Of a stretch of 64,000 nucleotides of DNA, positions 17,978-27,075 are shown in pieces; position 1 is the stretch's first letter, and every line of letters starts with the position of its first letter. The notes under the pieces were generated by a model. That model had not been told where the DNA came from. It saw nothing but the letters and a program-made list of their open reading frames with translations, and did no database searches. The DNA is from Herbidospora daliensis. GTDB lineage: Bacteria > Actinomycetota > Actinomycetes > Streptosporangiales > Streptosporangiaceae. Location of the stretch: the NCBI RefSeq assembly GCF_001570585.1, contig NZ_BBXF01000001.1, positions 1,295,691-1,359,690 on the forward strand, in the 5' to 3' direction. Position numbers and translations under genes: made by a program.

Positions 17978-19719
17978 GACGCCAGCCAGAGCTGCGTGTA
18001 GTCGAACTGCTGGGTGAGCGGCGTGTAGAGCGCGTTGCGCACCCGGTCGGAATGGAAGATCGGCACGTTCTGCGAGGTCAGCGGCACGATCGGCGCATCC
18101 GCCATGATGCGGGCGTTGGTCTGCTTCCACAGGCCCTCGGCCTCGCGGGCGTCGGGCGCGGTCAGCGCGCGGGTGATGAGGTCGTTGACGGCCGGGTCGT
18201 TGTAGGCGCCGTAGTTGGTCGAGCCCTCGGTGTAGTTGCGGCCGTCGAACAGCGGCACCACGATCGAGCGGGCGTTGTTGCCGTACCAGTCGGGGATCCA
18301 GCCGGGCGCGCCGATGTCCCACTTGCCCTCACGGCTCTTCTGGACGCTGGACAGATAGCGGCCGTAGAAGTCGTCGGGGGCGGTCGGGATGAGCTGCGTG
18401 GTGATGCCGCACTTGGTCAGGTCGCCGGCGATCGACTGGGCGACCTTCGGGTGGTTGCCGTTGGTGCGGTAGGGGAACTGCAGGTTGAGGTTGGCGACCC
18501 CGGCCTCGGCCAGCAGCGCCTTGCAGCGGTTCACGTCGCCCCGGCCGCCCGGGGTGGCGTAGGGGCGGACCGCGGCGTCGTACCCGATGGAACCGGGCGG
18601 GATCGCCCCGTCGAGCACGGAGTTGATCTTCGAGCCGCCGTAGATCTGCGCGATGGCCGCCTTGTTGACGACGTAGTTGATCGCCTGCCGGACCTTCACG
18701 TTCGCCAGCGCGCGGTTGTTGTTGGGGCTCTGCATGTTGAACGCCAGGAACGGGTTGAGCGTCGAGCCCTCGTAGACCTTGTACGCCGGGTTGCCGGTCA
18801 GGCGCGGAATGGCCGAGGTGGGCACCGGCTGGTCCCACGACAGGTCGGCGACGCCCGCCTCCAGCTGCTGCTGGACGACGTCGGGGCTGTCCTGGCCCAG
18901 GGTGACCAGGATGCGGTCGACCCAGCGGTGGCGTACCGGATCACTCGACTGCTTCCACACCGGGTTGTGCTCCAGCATGATCTGCCGCCCGGCGAAATAG
19001 GTGGTGATCTGGTAGGGCCCGGCGGAAATGGTGTTCTGCCGGAAGTCCGGCCCGTCGGGCACGTATTTCTCGTATTCGACCGGGGCGGCCGAGGCGAAGC
19101 CCAGCGCCATGATGTTGGGGAAGTCGCTGGCGGGCGCGGTGAGCTGGATCTTCAGCGTGGTCGCGTTCACCGCTTGAACGCCGGAGATGCGGGTCGCGTT
19201 CATGAACTTCGCCATTCCGGCGGCCGTCTTCGGCTGTTTCTGGAACGCGGTGAAGAATTCCTGGAAACCCGCGATGGTCTGGGTGAAATAGGAGATGCCG
19301 CCCGACGGCTGCACGGGGTTGGCCAGCCGCTTCAGCCCCCGCTCGAAGTCGGCGGCCACGACCGGGCGCGGCGGGCTGGTGTTCCACATGACGTCGGGCC
19401 GGAGCGTGAAGGTGTACGTCTTCCCGTCGTCGCTGACCTCCGGCAAAGCGGCGGCGACGTCGGGCACGACCTTCCCGGCGACCGAGATGTCGCTCCCGGC
19501 CGGATAGGTCACCAGCTGGCGGGTCCAGGTGCGGCCGAGGTTGTAGGCGACCACCGTGTAGGACGACGACGGGTCGAGGTGGTCGACGTCGCCGGAGCCG
19601 ACGACCCGGAGCATGCCGCCCCGCTGCGGCCCGCTCCCCGTCGCGGTGGTCTGGCCGCCGCCGCAGGCCGCGAGGACCAGGGCGAGGGCCGGGACCAGCA
19701 GGCCGGCACGTTTCCTCAT
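17974..19719 (-). CDS. Peptide-type ABC transporter substrate-binding lipoprotein (SBP_bac_5), system 2
   Basis: The 581-aa protein has a lipoprotein signal ending LVLAAC (Cys 19), a Gly/Thr linker, then the family 5 layout ([18 protein letters not shown] near residue 34, [20 protein letters not shown] further on). It heads an A-D-F-C-B operon, the classical order. It shares only the general family pattern with the system 1 lipoprotein, so the two importers probably differ in ligand. GGTGA lies just upstream of ATG 19719. The 59-base gap to the AAA gene holds no obvious terminator. Confidence 0.92.
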   Translation of the reverse strand: MRKRAGLLVPALALVLAACGGGQTTATGSGPQRGGMLRVVGSGDVDHLDPSSSYTVVAYNLGRTWTRQLVTYPAGSDISVAGKVVPDVAAALPEVSDDGKTYTFTLRPDVMWNTSPPRPVVAADFERGLKRLANPVQPSGGISYFTQTIAGFQEFFTAFQKQPKTAAGMAKFMNATRISGVQAVNATTLKIQLTAPASDFPNIMALGFASAAPVEYEKYVPDGPDFRQNTISAGPYQITTYFAGRQIMLEHNPVWKQSSDPVRHRWVDRILVTLGQDSPDVVQQQLEAGVADLSWDQPVPTSAIPRLTGNPAYKVYEGSTLNPFLAFNMQSPNNNRALANVKVRQAINYVVNKAAIAQIYGGSKINSVLDGAIPPGSIGYDAAVRPYATPGGRGDVNRCKALLAEAGVANLNLQFPYRTNGNHPKVAQSIAGDLTKCGITTQLIPTAPDDFYGRYLSSVQKSREGKWDIGAPGWIPDWYGNNARSIVVPLFDGRNYTEGSTNYGAYNDPAVNDLITRALTAPDAREAEGLWKQTNARIMADAPIVPLTSQNVPIFHSDRVRNALYTPLTQQFDYTQLWLAS

Positions 19720-19778
19720 GGGTCACCATCATGTGATCACGCCACCGATGGGCCCGCAAAACCCGTGCCAGGTGTCGG

Positions 19779-22124
19779 TCAGGACAGCTCGTCGACCGCC
19801 GACCGCACGTCGTCGCCGGTGATGGTGGTCAGCTCGGCCGAGGTCGCGCTGCCCTGCGCGGCCAGCCGCACGTCGCGCCGCATCGCCGCCCGTTCGTAGA
19901 GGGACCGGGCGAACCGCCCGTTGCCCAGGCCGTCGATGAGGCGCTCCTGGCAGACGTAGCCGAACACGTCGCCGAGGTCGCGCGCTGCGGCGGCGTCGAA
20001 CCGGTCGCCCGCGTCGGCGGCGGTCATCTCGGCGATCTCGGCGAGCTCCGCCGGCGAGTAGCTCGGGAACACGACCCGGCTGTTGAACCGGCTGCCCAGC
20101 CCGGGGTTGGTGGCCAGCAGGGCGTCCATCTCCCGCTCATAGCCCGCCAGGATGATGACGAGCCGGTCGCGGTCGTCTTCGGCCCTTTTCAACAGGGTCT
20201 GTACGGCTTCCGCCCCGAACGCGTCGCCACCCGAGTAGCCCGAGTTGACCAGCCCGTACGCCTCGTCGATGAACAGCACCCCGCCGAGCGCCCGGTCGAC
20301 CAGCTCGTTGGTCTTGATGGCGGTCGCGCCCAGATGCTGGCCCACCAGGTCGGGCCGCGACGCCTCGACCACGTCGGGCCGGGCCAGCAGGCCGAGCGCC
20401 GAGAAGATGCGGCCGATGATGCGGGCCACGCTGGTCTTGCCGGTGCCGGGCGGCCCGACGAACACGAAGTGCCGGGTCTGCGACTGGACCGGAAGCCCCT
20501 GCTCCTCCCGCATGCGGGCCACCCGCAGCTGCGCGGTGATCGCCCTGACCTGCCGCTTCACCGGTTCGAGCCCGGCCATGCGGTCGAGGTCGGCCAGCGC
20601 GTCCTCAAGGGTCGGGGTCGCCTGGTAGCCGCGGAAGCGGGCGGTGATCTCGCCGAACGCCTTGGAGACGTCGGAGGCGGTCGTCGTCACCAGGTCTTCG
20701 CCCCGGGGCGCACCCCCGACGCTGATCACCCGCACGTCGCGGGCCTGCGCGGCGGCCTCGACGACGCTGCGCGCGAACCGGGCGTTGCCCAGTTCGTCGA
20801 CCAGGCCGCGCCGGTGGACGTCGTCGAACAGGCCCAGCAGCACCGGCCGCGCGGCCGGGTCGAGCCGGTCGCCGCGCTTGACCTGGAGCGCCTCGGTGAT
20901 CTCCAGCAGCTCCGACGGCTGGTAGCTGGGGAACCGGACGCGGGTGGAGAACCGGCTCGACAGGCCCGGGTTGGAGGCCAGGAACGCGGTCATCTCCTTC
21001 TCGTATCCGGCCAGGATGATGATGAGCCGCTCGCGGTCGTCTTCGGCCCGCTTCAGCAGGGTCTGCACGGCCTCGTGGCCGAACCGGTCGGTCTGGCCGT
21101 CGCCAGAGTTGATGAGCGCGTAAGCCTCGTCGATGAACAGCACCCCGCCGAGGGCGCGGTCGATGAGCTCGTTGGTCTTGATGGCGGTCGCGCCCAGGAA
21201 CTCGCCGACCAGGTCGGCCCGCTGGGCCTCGACGACGTAGGGGGTCTCCAGCAGGCCGAACGCGTAGAAGATCGAGGCGAGGCTGCGGGCGACGCTGGTC
21301 TTGCCGGTGCCGGGCGGCCCGACGAAGACGAAGTGGCGCATCGGCGCGTCGGAGGTCAGCCCGGCCTCGCGGCGCAGCCGGGCCGCCTCGATGGAGGCCG
21401 CTATCGAGCGCACCTGCTCTTTGACGGGTTCGAGGCCGATCATGCCTTCGAGCTGGGCGAGGGCCTGCTCGACCGTGATCTGCGGCGGACGGCTCTGGTT
21501 GTCGGCGTGCGCATGGGCGTGGGGCGGCGCCCCGGCGCGGACCCGCTGCTGGGCGGGCACCTCGGGCGGCGCCTGACGGGCCTTGGCCTGCCGGGCCAGC
21601 ACGAACCGCCACACCAGCACGACGGAGGCGGCGCCATAAGCGCCGTAAAGCGCGGCCGGGTCGCTGACCAGGCGCAGCAGCATGCCCGCGACCGCCGCGG
21701 CGGTCAGCGCCAGGGCGGTGGTGAGCCACGGCGGCACCCAGCGGATGAGGTGGGCGATGGCCGCGACGATGAAGCCCAGCAGCCACATCGGGATGAGCAG
21801 AAGGGTGCCTGCGGCCTGGCTGTTGGCCATTTGCAGCGTGAACGCCGAGACCGGCGACCACACCGCGACCACGATCATCGTCGCCGCGGCTCTGGGGAAA
21901 TGCAGGGCCAGGACCGTGAAAGCCAGGATCGTCAACGTGACGAAAAAGGTATAGAGCATATCCCAGCCGAGTCCGGCGGCCAGCGCCACCGAAGCGACCA
22001 GTAACACGATGAAAATGGTTCTTCGGGCGACCGGAGGAAGAGCGAAATAGCGCTGTCGCGCCTGCTCGAAAGCGTTTCTCGCAGCCACTCGCCCCGTGGG
22101 GCGGGCTCGGCCGTCCTCCCGCAT
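19779..22124 (-). CDS. Membrane-anchored tandem AAA+ ATPase (CbxX/SpoVK/EccA-like)
   Basis: The 781-aa protein begins with about five membrane helices (residues 35-175) and a His-rich linker (PHAHAHAD, about 201-208). Two CbxX-type AAA+ domains follow. Walker A GPPGTGKTSVAR is at about 269 and 557, and Walker B LFIDEAY at about 330 and 617. Both keep DLVG and NPGLSSRF/NPGLGSRF-type arginine-finger stretches. The nearest known relatives are CbxX/SpoVK ATPases and EccA of type VII secretion. Those lack this membrane part and EccA has one AAA domain. No ESX genes are nearby. ATG at 22124 has GGGAGG upstream. Its work is probably unfolding or remodelling at the membrane, substrate unknown. Confidence 0.85.
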   Translation of the reverse strand: MREDGRARPTGRVAARNAFEQARQRYFALPPVARRTIFIVLLVASVALAAGLGWDMLYTFFVTLTILAFTVLALHFPRAAATMIVVAVWSPVSAFTLQMANSQAAGTLLLIPMWLLGFIVAAIAHLIRWVPPWLTTALALTAAAVAGMLLRLVSDPAALYGAYGAASVVLVWRFVLARQAKARQAPPEVPAQQRVRAGAPPHAHAHADNQSRPPQITVEQALAQLEGMIGLEPVKEQVRSIAASIEAARLRREAGLTSDAPMRHFVFVGPPGTGKTSVARSLASIFYAFGLLETPYVVEAQRADLVGEFLGATAIKTNELIDRALGGVLFIDEAYALINSGDGQTDRFGHEAVQTLLKRAEDDRERLIIILAGYEKEMTAFLASNPGLSSRFSTRVRFPSYQPSELLEITEALQVKRGDRLDPAARPVLLGLFDDVHRRGLVDELGNARFARSVVEAAAQARDVRVISVGGAPRGEDLVTTTASDVSKAFGEITARFRGYQATPTLEDALADLDRMAGLEPVKRQVRAITAQLRVARMREEQGLPVQSQTRHFVFVGPPGTGKTSVARIIGRIFSALGLLARPDVVEASRPDLVGQHLGATAIKTNELVDRALGGVLFIDEAYGLVNSGYSGGDAFGAEAVQTLLKRAEDDRDRLVIILAGYEREMDALLATNPGLGSRFNSRVVFPSYSPAELAEIAEMTAADAGDRFDAAAARDLGDVFGYVCQERLIDGLGNGRFARSLYERAAMRRDVRLAAQGSATSAELTTITGDDVRSAVDELS

Positions 22125-22180
22125 CCTGCCTCCCCGGTCCGCCCCCGGTTATACCGCACGGGAAAGACGAATGGGTGGAC

Positions 22181-24292
22181 CTAGCGCGTGCGAGCCTGGT
22201 GGCGGCCGGGATATTCCCGGACCAGAACCTCACGCGGGGTGATCCGCAGAACATCGTTGTCGGCGATCGCCACTCCCCGCACCTCGGCCCAGAAACGGGG
22301 GTCGCCGACGAACACCGCGACACGGGGATCACGCTCGACGGCCTCCCACGCGTCGTCTCCGGCGATGACCCGCATCTCGCCCGACGGGCTGACCGACGTC
22401 ACCGCACTGACCGCGACCGAGCGACGCCCGCCGGGACCGGAGTAGGACAACACGACGCTCCGGGAGAAGGTGGCGGCGTGCCGCACCTCGTCGGAGAGCC
22501 CCGACGACGGCCCGAGGTCGGCGGCCGGATGATCGCGCGGCACCAGCGAGGCCCGGGTGGGCCCCGGCGCACCCCGCCACCAGGCCAGCGAGCCCCGCAC
22601 GGCGAACACGAGAACCACCCCGCCCAGCGCCGCCCAGCCCACCCGCCGAGCAGACGCCACCTCGGGCACGACCCCAACGGCGAGCGCAACCGCCGCGACC
22701 GCGAGCAACCCCAGCGCGGCCCCCAGCCAACGGTCCCCGCGCAACACCCGCAAGGGCCGAGCCCGCCGCACGGCCAGCACGAGCCAGACGGGCACCGCAA
22801 GCAGAACCGGTACAACAACCACACCGGCCACCAACGGCCCGCCAGACACCGCGAGGACGCCCGGCACGGCGGAGACGCCAGACACCACAAGCGCGTCAAG
22901 CACAGAGACGCCAGACACCGCGGACAGGCCGGACATCACAGAAACGCCAGGCACCGCCAAAGCGCCAAGCACCACAGGGACACCGGACACCACGAAAGTG
23001 CCAGCCACCGCAGAAACCCCCGGCCCCGCAGAGACGCTGGGCGCCGCACGATCATCGGGCATTGCAAAGGTGTCGGGCGCCGCGAGGACGCCGGTTACCG
23101 CGACAGTGCCGGGCGTCGCGAAGGCGGTGGTGAGCGCGAGCCAGGTCAGGGCGGCGGTGAGGGTGATCCACCAGGCGCGGCCGACGATCATCCACAGTGT
23201 GACGTCGGCGTCTCGGACGGCGACGGGGTCGCCGGGGACCTTGGCGAAGTGGGTGAGGGCGCTGACCGGGCGGCCGCGCCAGGCTTCCACGAGGAGTCGC
23301 AGGACCAGGACGGCGGGGGCGTTGAACAGGACGAAGCCGAGGGCGCCGGCCCACTCTCCGCCGGCCGCCGGGGTGAGGAACGAGCCGGTCAGGGTGATCT
23401 CCAGGGCGGGCAGGCCGGTCACGCCGATCACGTAGGCGGCCACGGTCATCGCCGCCACGGTCACCGACACGCTCAGCCACAGGTCGCGGCCGAGCATGGC
23501 CGGGACCAGGGGCCACACGGAGATCTTGGCGGCCTGGCGCCAGGTGATCACCGGGACCGCCGCCAGGACGAGGTAGCCGGCGATTCTGGCCTCCTGGTGG
23601 AGGTCGAAGCCGAGGCCGGCGCCCGAGACGGCCGTCAGGGCGAGGGCCAGGAGCAGGCGGATCCGGCGGGACCAGGTCTCCAGGGCGCGGCGGGCCCGGC
23701 CGGTGTCGCGGGGGTCGGCTTCCCAGGCGGGGTCGTGGTGGTCGCGGTGGCGGTCCCAGCGGAGGAAGGTGAGGCCCAGGTTGACGCGGGCCCCGGGCTG
23801 GGCGGGGTCGCGGCGCAGCGCGGCGCGGTAGCTCGCGGCGGCGGTCTCGTGGTCTCCCCTGATCAGGGCCAGGTCGCCGGTCAGGGCGTGGGGGCCGGGT
23901 TCGTCGGGGGCGTAGCGGACGGCGCGGCCGGCCTCCTCCCAGGCGTCTCGCCAGCCGGCCGGGAGCCGACGCAGCGCGCCGGCCAGCCGGAGTCGCGCGG
24001 CCCAGGAGCCCGGCGCGAGCCGGACGGCCTCCTGGGCCGACGCGACCGCCTCGGAGTCGCGGCCGAGACGTTCCAGAGCGAGGCTCGCCAGGCGATGCCC
24101 CCACTCGCCGTGCGGATCACGTTCCACCGCCTGACGAGCGGCCTCCAGCGCCTCTTCGGGCCGGTCGCGGCGTAATCGTGCCGCCGCGACCCCACACCAG
24201 GCCCGTGGATCGGCGCGGTCGCTCGGGGGCGGCACCTCGGACGCGGGTTCCCGCCGGGCACGGGAAGGGTGATCCTCGGCATCGCTCCCCAC
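22181..24292 (-). CDS. TPR-repeat multi-membrane protein with 6-residue internal repeats
   Basis: The 703-aa protein has an N-terminal helical repeat region of TPR type (EEALEAARQAVERDPHGEWG, SEAVASAQEAVRLAPGSWAA and two more, residues about 40-170). Hydrophobic helices follow from about 215 to 390. A low-complexity hydrophobic stretch of 6-residue repeats (VSGVSA, VPGVSV type) covers about 390-485, then come more helices and a soluble C-terminal domain of about 120 residues. I cannot name a function. The gene lies directly upstream of the membrane AAA+ ATPase (56 bases apart, same strand), so the pair may work together. The start GTG 24292 has only a weak G-rich site. Confidence 0.75.
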   Translation of the reverse strand: MGSDAEDHPSRARREPASEVPPPSDRADPRAWCGVAAARLRRDRPEEALEAARQAVERDPHGEWGHRLASLALERLGRDSEAVASAQEAVRLAPGSWAARLRLAGALRRLPAGWRDAWEEAGRAVRYAPDEPGPHALTGDLALIRGDHETAAASYRAALRRDPAQPGARVNLGLTFLRWDRHRDHHDPAWEADPRDTGRARRALETWSRRIRLLLALALTAVSGAGLGFDLHQEARIAGYLVLAAVPVITWRQAAKISVWPLVPAMLGRDLWLSVSVTVAAMTVAAYVIGVTGLPALEITLTGSFLTPAAGGEWAGALGFVLFNAPAVLVLRLLVEAWRGRPVSALTHFAKVPGDPVAVRDADVTLWMIVGRAWWITLTAALTWLALTTAFATPGTVAVTGVLAAPDTFAMPDDRAAPSVSAGPGVSAVAGTFVVSGVPVVLGALAVPGVSVMSGLSAVSGVSVLDALVVSGVSAVPGVLAVSGGPLVAGVVVVPVLLAVPVWLVLAVRRARPLRVLRGDRWLGAALGLLAVAAVALAVGVVPEVASARRVGWAALGGVVLVFAVRGSLAWWRGAPGPTRASLVPRDHPAADLGPSSGLSDEVRHAATFSRSVVLSYSGPGGRRSVAVSAVTSVSPSGEMRVIAGDDAWEAVERDPRVAVFVGDPRFWAEVRGVAIADNDVLRITPREVLVREYPGRHQARTR
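22841..23125 (-). repeat. 18-bp degenerate minisatellite inside the TPR membrane protein gene
   Basis: About sixteen units run in phase: starts every 18 bases from 22841, except one 15-base unit at 22895. The plus-strand consensus is near GCCRGRCACCGCRRARAC. Each unit encodes six residues of the V-x-G-V-S-A type on the minus strand. Every spacing keeps the frame. Third positions are less GC-biased here than in the flanking gene, as expected for a young expansion. Confidence 0.88.
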
Positions 24293-24340
24293 CCCCGAAT
24301 GATCTGGTGCCGGGCGGGGCGTGGCTAGGGCCCGCGATAC

Positions 24341-24362
24341 ACCTCTATCTCTCTAGAGAGGT
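24341..24362 (-). terminator. Inverted repeat at the esterase stop codon
   Basis: ACCTCT and AGAGGT flank an internal perfect 12-bp palindrome CTCTCTAGAGAG (24349-24360) that contains the TAG stop of the esterase gene. It may act as a hairpin that ends that transcript before the TPR gene begins at 24292, or as a protein site. Confidence 0.4.
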
Positions 24363-25360
24363 CGCCCCGGAGTCAAGCGCGGCGACAGCCACTCGACCGC
24401 CATCACGTAGCGGTCTTCAAGGTTGGCGTGGGTCCCCTCGAAGAGCTCGAAGAACACGTTCTCGGGCGGCACTCCGGCCTTCTTCACCTCCTCGTGGAAG
24501 GCGGTGGCGCCCATATCGATGAAGTATTCGTCGTTTCGTCCGGCGTCGATCCAGATGCTGTGCAGGCCGCGCAGCGCCTCGGCGTGCTTGGGGGCCATGA
24601 CGACCGGGTCATATTCCCGCCACCTCGACCACACTTCGGGAACCAATCTCCCGACGTGGTCGAAAGGGATGTCAACCGAACCGCCGGGGTCGGCGGAGTA
24701 GGAGGCGGCGTTGCCGTAGAAGAGGATGAGGTGGCTGCCGGGGCAGCGTCCGCCGGTGGCGTGGAAGCGGTCGAGGAACCTCTCCCAGGAGCCGTCGTAC
24801 TCGTCGCGGAGGATGCGGGCGGCGGCCACGAACTCGCGGGGGTAGAGCACGTCGAACAGGGCGTCGCCCGCGTGGGTGGCCAGCGCGCCGAACAGGTCGG
24901 GGCGCAGCATCGGGGTGATCATCGCGCCGTAGCCGCCGCTCGACTTGCCGGTGATGGCGCGGTGTTCGGGCGCAGCGAGGGTGCGGTAGTGCTCGTCGAC
25001 GTAGGGCACGACCTCGTCGCAGAGGTAGGAGTGGTAGGCGCCGTGTCCGTGCGAGTCGACGAACTGGCTGCCGCCGAGGCGGGTCCAGGCGTCGACGTAG
25101 ACGACGATCGCGGGCGGGGTCCCGCCGGCGAAGAGCCGGTCGAGCATCTCGGGCACGGTCGGCCGCCACGGCTGGCGGTTGTCCCACATGACGACCTGGC
25201 CCGAGTAGCCCTGGAGGACGTAGATCGTCGGGTACGCCGTCGCGCCGTCGTCGTAGCCCGGCGGCAGGTACACCCACAGGGGGCGTTCGTACGGGTCGCC
25301 GAGGGGGTTGTCGCGCAGGACCGCGCTGACCACGGTGACTCGATCGAGGCGTCCGGACAT
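24353..25360 (-). CDS. Alpha/beta-hydrolase esterase (FrmB / antigen 85-like fold)
   Basis: The 335-aa protein is a putative esterase of the PF00756 group (S-formylglutathione hydrolase and antigen 85 relatives). The N-terminal VYLPPGYDDG, the strand YPTIYVLQGYSG and the nucleophile elbow GKSSGGYG (Ser about 140) are visible. The usual Asp and His occur near the C-terminus (WIDAGRNDEYF and GTHANLEDRY). No signal peptide is seen from the chosen start, so it is probably cytosolic. The start could be ATG 25360, 25381 or 25387. I chose 25360 because GGAA lies 7 bases upstream. The substrate is unknown. It is divergent from the MFS exporter. Confidence 0.8.
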   Translation of the reverse strand: MSGRLDRVTVVSAVLRDNPLGDPYERPLWVYLPPGYDDGATAYPTIYVLQGYSGQVVMWDNRQPWRPTVPEMLDRLFAGGTPPAIVVYVDAWTRLGGSQFVDSHGHGAYHSYLCDEVVPYVDEHYRTLAAPEHRAITGKSSGGYGAMITPMLRPDLFGALATHAGDALFDVLYPREFVAAARILRDEYDGSWERFLDRFHATGGRCPGSHLILFYGNAASYSADPGGSVDIPFDHVGRLVPEVWSRWREYDPVVMAPKHAEALRGLHSIWIDAGRNDEYFIDMGATAFHEEVKKAGVPPENVFFELFEGTHANLEDRYVMAVEWLSPRLTPGRPL

Positions 25361-25481
25361 TTCCGCATTCCAGGGCAGCATGCTCATCACACTATGACGG
25401 GACTTATAGGGACACTTGGGCGGAGACCGAGTCTTGGCAACCGCCTGAGTGATCTTCGGTGGATCACCTAAGCTGCGCCTC

Positions 25482-27017
25482 ATGTTCCCGAGGGCCGACC
25501 CGAGAGCGGACCGGTGGGCGATCCTCGCGCTGCTGTGCTTCAGCCTGCTCCTGATCGCCGTCGACGCGACCGTGCTGCACATCGCCGTGCCGGCGCTGAC
25601 CGCCGCGCTCGAACCGACGGGCGTGCAGCTCCTGTGGATCATCGACGTCTACTCGCTGGTCGTCGCGCCGCTGCTGGTCACGTTCGGCACGCTCGGCGAC
25701 CGGTTCGGGCGGCGGCGGCTGGTGCTGCTCGGCTACGTCGTGTTCGGCGTCGCCTCGCTGGCCGCCGCGTTCGCGGCCACGCCCGAGGCGCTGATCGTGG
25801 CGCGGGCGTTCCTGGGCGTCGGCGGGGCGATGATCATGCCCGCGACGCTCTCGATCATCCGGCAGGTCTTCACCGACCGCCGCGAGCGGGCCGTCGCGCT
25901 GGGGGTCTGGAGCGCGGTGGCGGCCGGGGGCGCGGCCCTCGGGCCGGTGCTCGGCGGGGTGCTCGTGGAGCACTTCTGGTGGGGCGCGGTGTTCCTGATC
26001 AACGTGCCGCTGCTGGTGGTCGCGCTGCCGCTGGCTGCCCGGCTGATCCCCGACGTCAGCCACCGCGACGGCCACTCGTGGGACTGGCCGAGCGCGCTGC
26101 TGTCGGTCGTCGGCGTGCTCGCCGTCGCCTTCGGGCTCAAGGAGGCCGGGTACGGGCACACGGTCGACCGGGGCGTGGCCGTGCTGATCCTGCTGGGCGG
26201 GGTCGCGGTGCTGGCCTGGTTCGTCGCCCGCCAGCGCGCGCTGGCCGCGCCGCTGCTCGACCTCGGGCTGTTCGCCAACCGGGGGTTCGCGACCGGGGTG
26301 GCGTGCGTGTTGTTCGCGGTGTTCGCGCTCGTCGGGCTGGAGCTGCTGCTCGCGCAGTACCTGCAACTGGTTCTGGGCCTGCGGCCGCTCGACGCGGCGC
26401 TGCGCATGCTGCCGCTGATGGTGGCGGCGATCTGCGGCGGGCTCGCGGCCGCCCACGTGCTCCAGCGGATCGGGTTGCGGGCCACCATGAGCGGCGGGCT
26501 CGCGCTGACCGCGCTCGCGCTCACGCCCACCCTCGGCTGGGGCGTCGAAGACCACCCGGTCACGCTGACGTTGTGCTTCGTCGGCATCGGGTTCGGCATC
26601 GAGGTCGCCCTGCTGGCCGCCTCCGACGCCATCATGTCGGCCGCGCCCGAGTCGCGCGCGGGCGGCGCCGCCGCCATCGAGGAGACCGCCTACGAACTCG
26701 GCGCGGGCCTCGGCATCGCCGTCCTCGGCACGATCACCACCATCGTGTACGCCCCCCGGCTCGCCGCCGTCGCCGGAGTGCCCGGCGACCTGCTCGACCA
26801 GGCCCGGGGGTCGCTCGCGGCGGCCGCCCACGTGGCCGGGGAGGCGGGCGGCGCGGCCGGAGCGGCCCTGCTGCAAGTGGCCCGCTCGGCGTTCGTGTCG
26901 GGGCTGCACGCCGCCGTCGCGGTGAGTGTCGTGTTGCTGCTGGCCAACGCGCTGGTGGTGGCGGTGCTGGTGCCCGCCCGTGAACGCCGGAGCGAGAAGG
27001 AACGTCTCTCCGTCTGA
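25482..27017 (+). CDS. DHA2-type MFS multidrug exporter, 14 membrane segments
   Basis: The 511-aa integral membrane protein carries the DHA2 patterns: DATVLHIAVPAL in the first helix, TLGDRFGRRRLVLLG (motif A) between helices 2 and 3, and a motif C-like GVWSAVAAGGAALGPVLGG in helix 5. It would export a drug-like or toxic compound using the proton gradient. ATG at 25482 has no clear ribosome site. TAAGCT lies 7 bases upstream, so a leaderless message is possible. No TetR or MarR gene is adjacent. The divergent esterase shares the 121-bp upstream gap. Confidence 0.92.
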   Translation: MFPRADPRADRWAILALLCFSLLLIAVDATVLHIAVPALTAALEPTGVQLLWIIDVYSLVVAPLLVTFGTLGDRFGRRRLVLLGYVVFGVASLAAAFAATPEALIVARAFLGVGGAMIMPATLSIIRQVFTDRRERAVALGVWSAVAAGGAALGPVLGGVLVEHFWWGAVFLINVPLLVVALPLAARLIPDVSHRDGHSWDWPSALLSVVGVLAVAFGLKEAGYGHTVDRGVAVLILLGGVAVLAWFVARQRALAAPLLDLGLFANRGFATGVACVLFAVFALVGLELLLAQYLQLVLGLRPLDAALRMLPLMVAAICGGLAAAHVLQRIGLRATMSGGLALTALALTPTLGWGVEDHPVTLTLCFVGIGFGIEVALLAASDAIMSAAPESRAGGAAAIEETAYELGAGLGIAVLGTITTIVYAPRLAAVAGVPGDLLDQARGSLAAAAHVAGEAGGAAGAALLQVARSAFVSGLHAAVAVSVVLLLANALVVAVLVPARERRSEKERLSV

Positions 27018-27037
27018 CATAGGAGGGTTGGTTCTGG

Positions 27038-27047
27038 GGCAATTGCC
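27038..27047. promoter_or_regulatory. Palindrome in the MFS-DoxX gap
   Basis: GGCAATTGCC is a perfect 10-bp palindrome midway in the 58-base gap between the exporter and the DoxX gene. It could be a regulator site for doxX, but nothing ties a specific protein to it. Confidence 0.25.
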
Positions 27048-27075
27048 TCGTAAAGCCATCCCATAACCCCCCAGA

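Noticed and set aside
19779-22124. Type VII (ESX) secretion locus
   Set aside because: Only an EccA-like ATPase fold is present. There is no EccB-E, WXG100 or PE/PPE-type gene in the neighbourhood.
22175-24175. Plus-strand open frame with His/Arg-rich tandem repeats
   Set aside because: The repeats are the antisense view of the 18-bp minisatellite. The minus frame has TPR repeats, membrane helices and a plausible start, so it is the gene.
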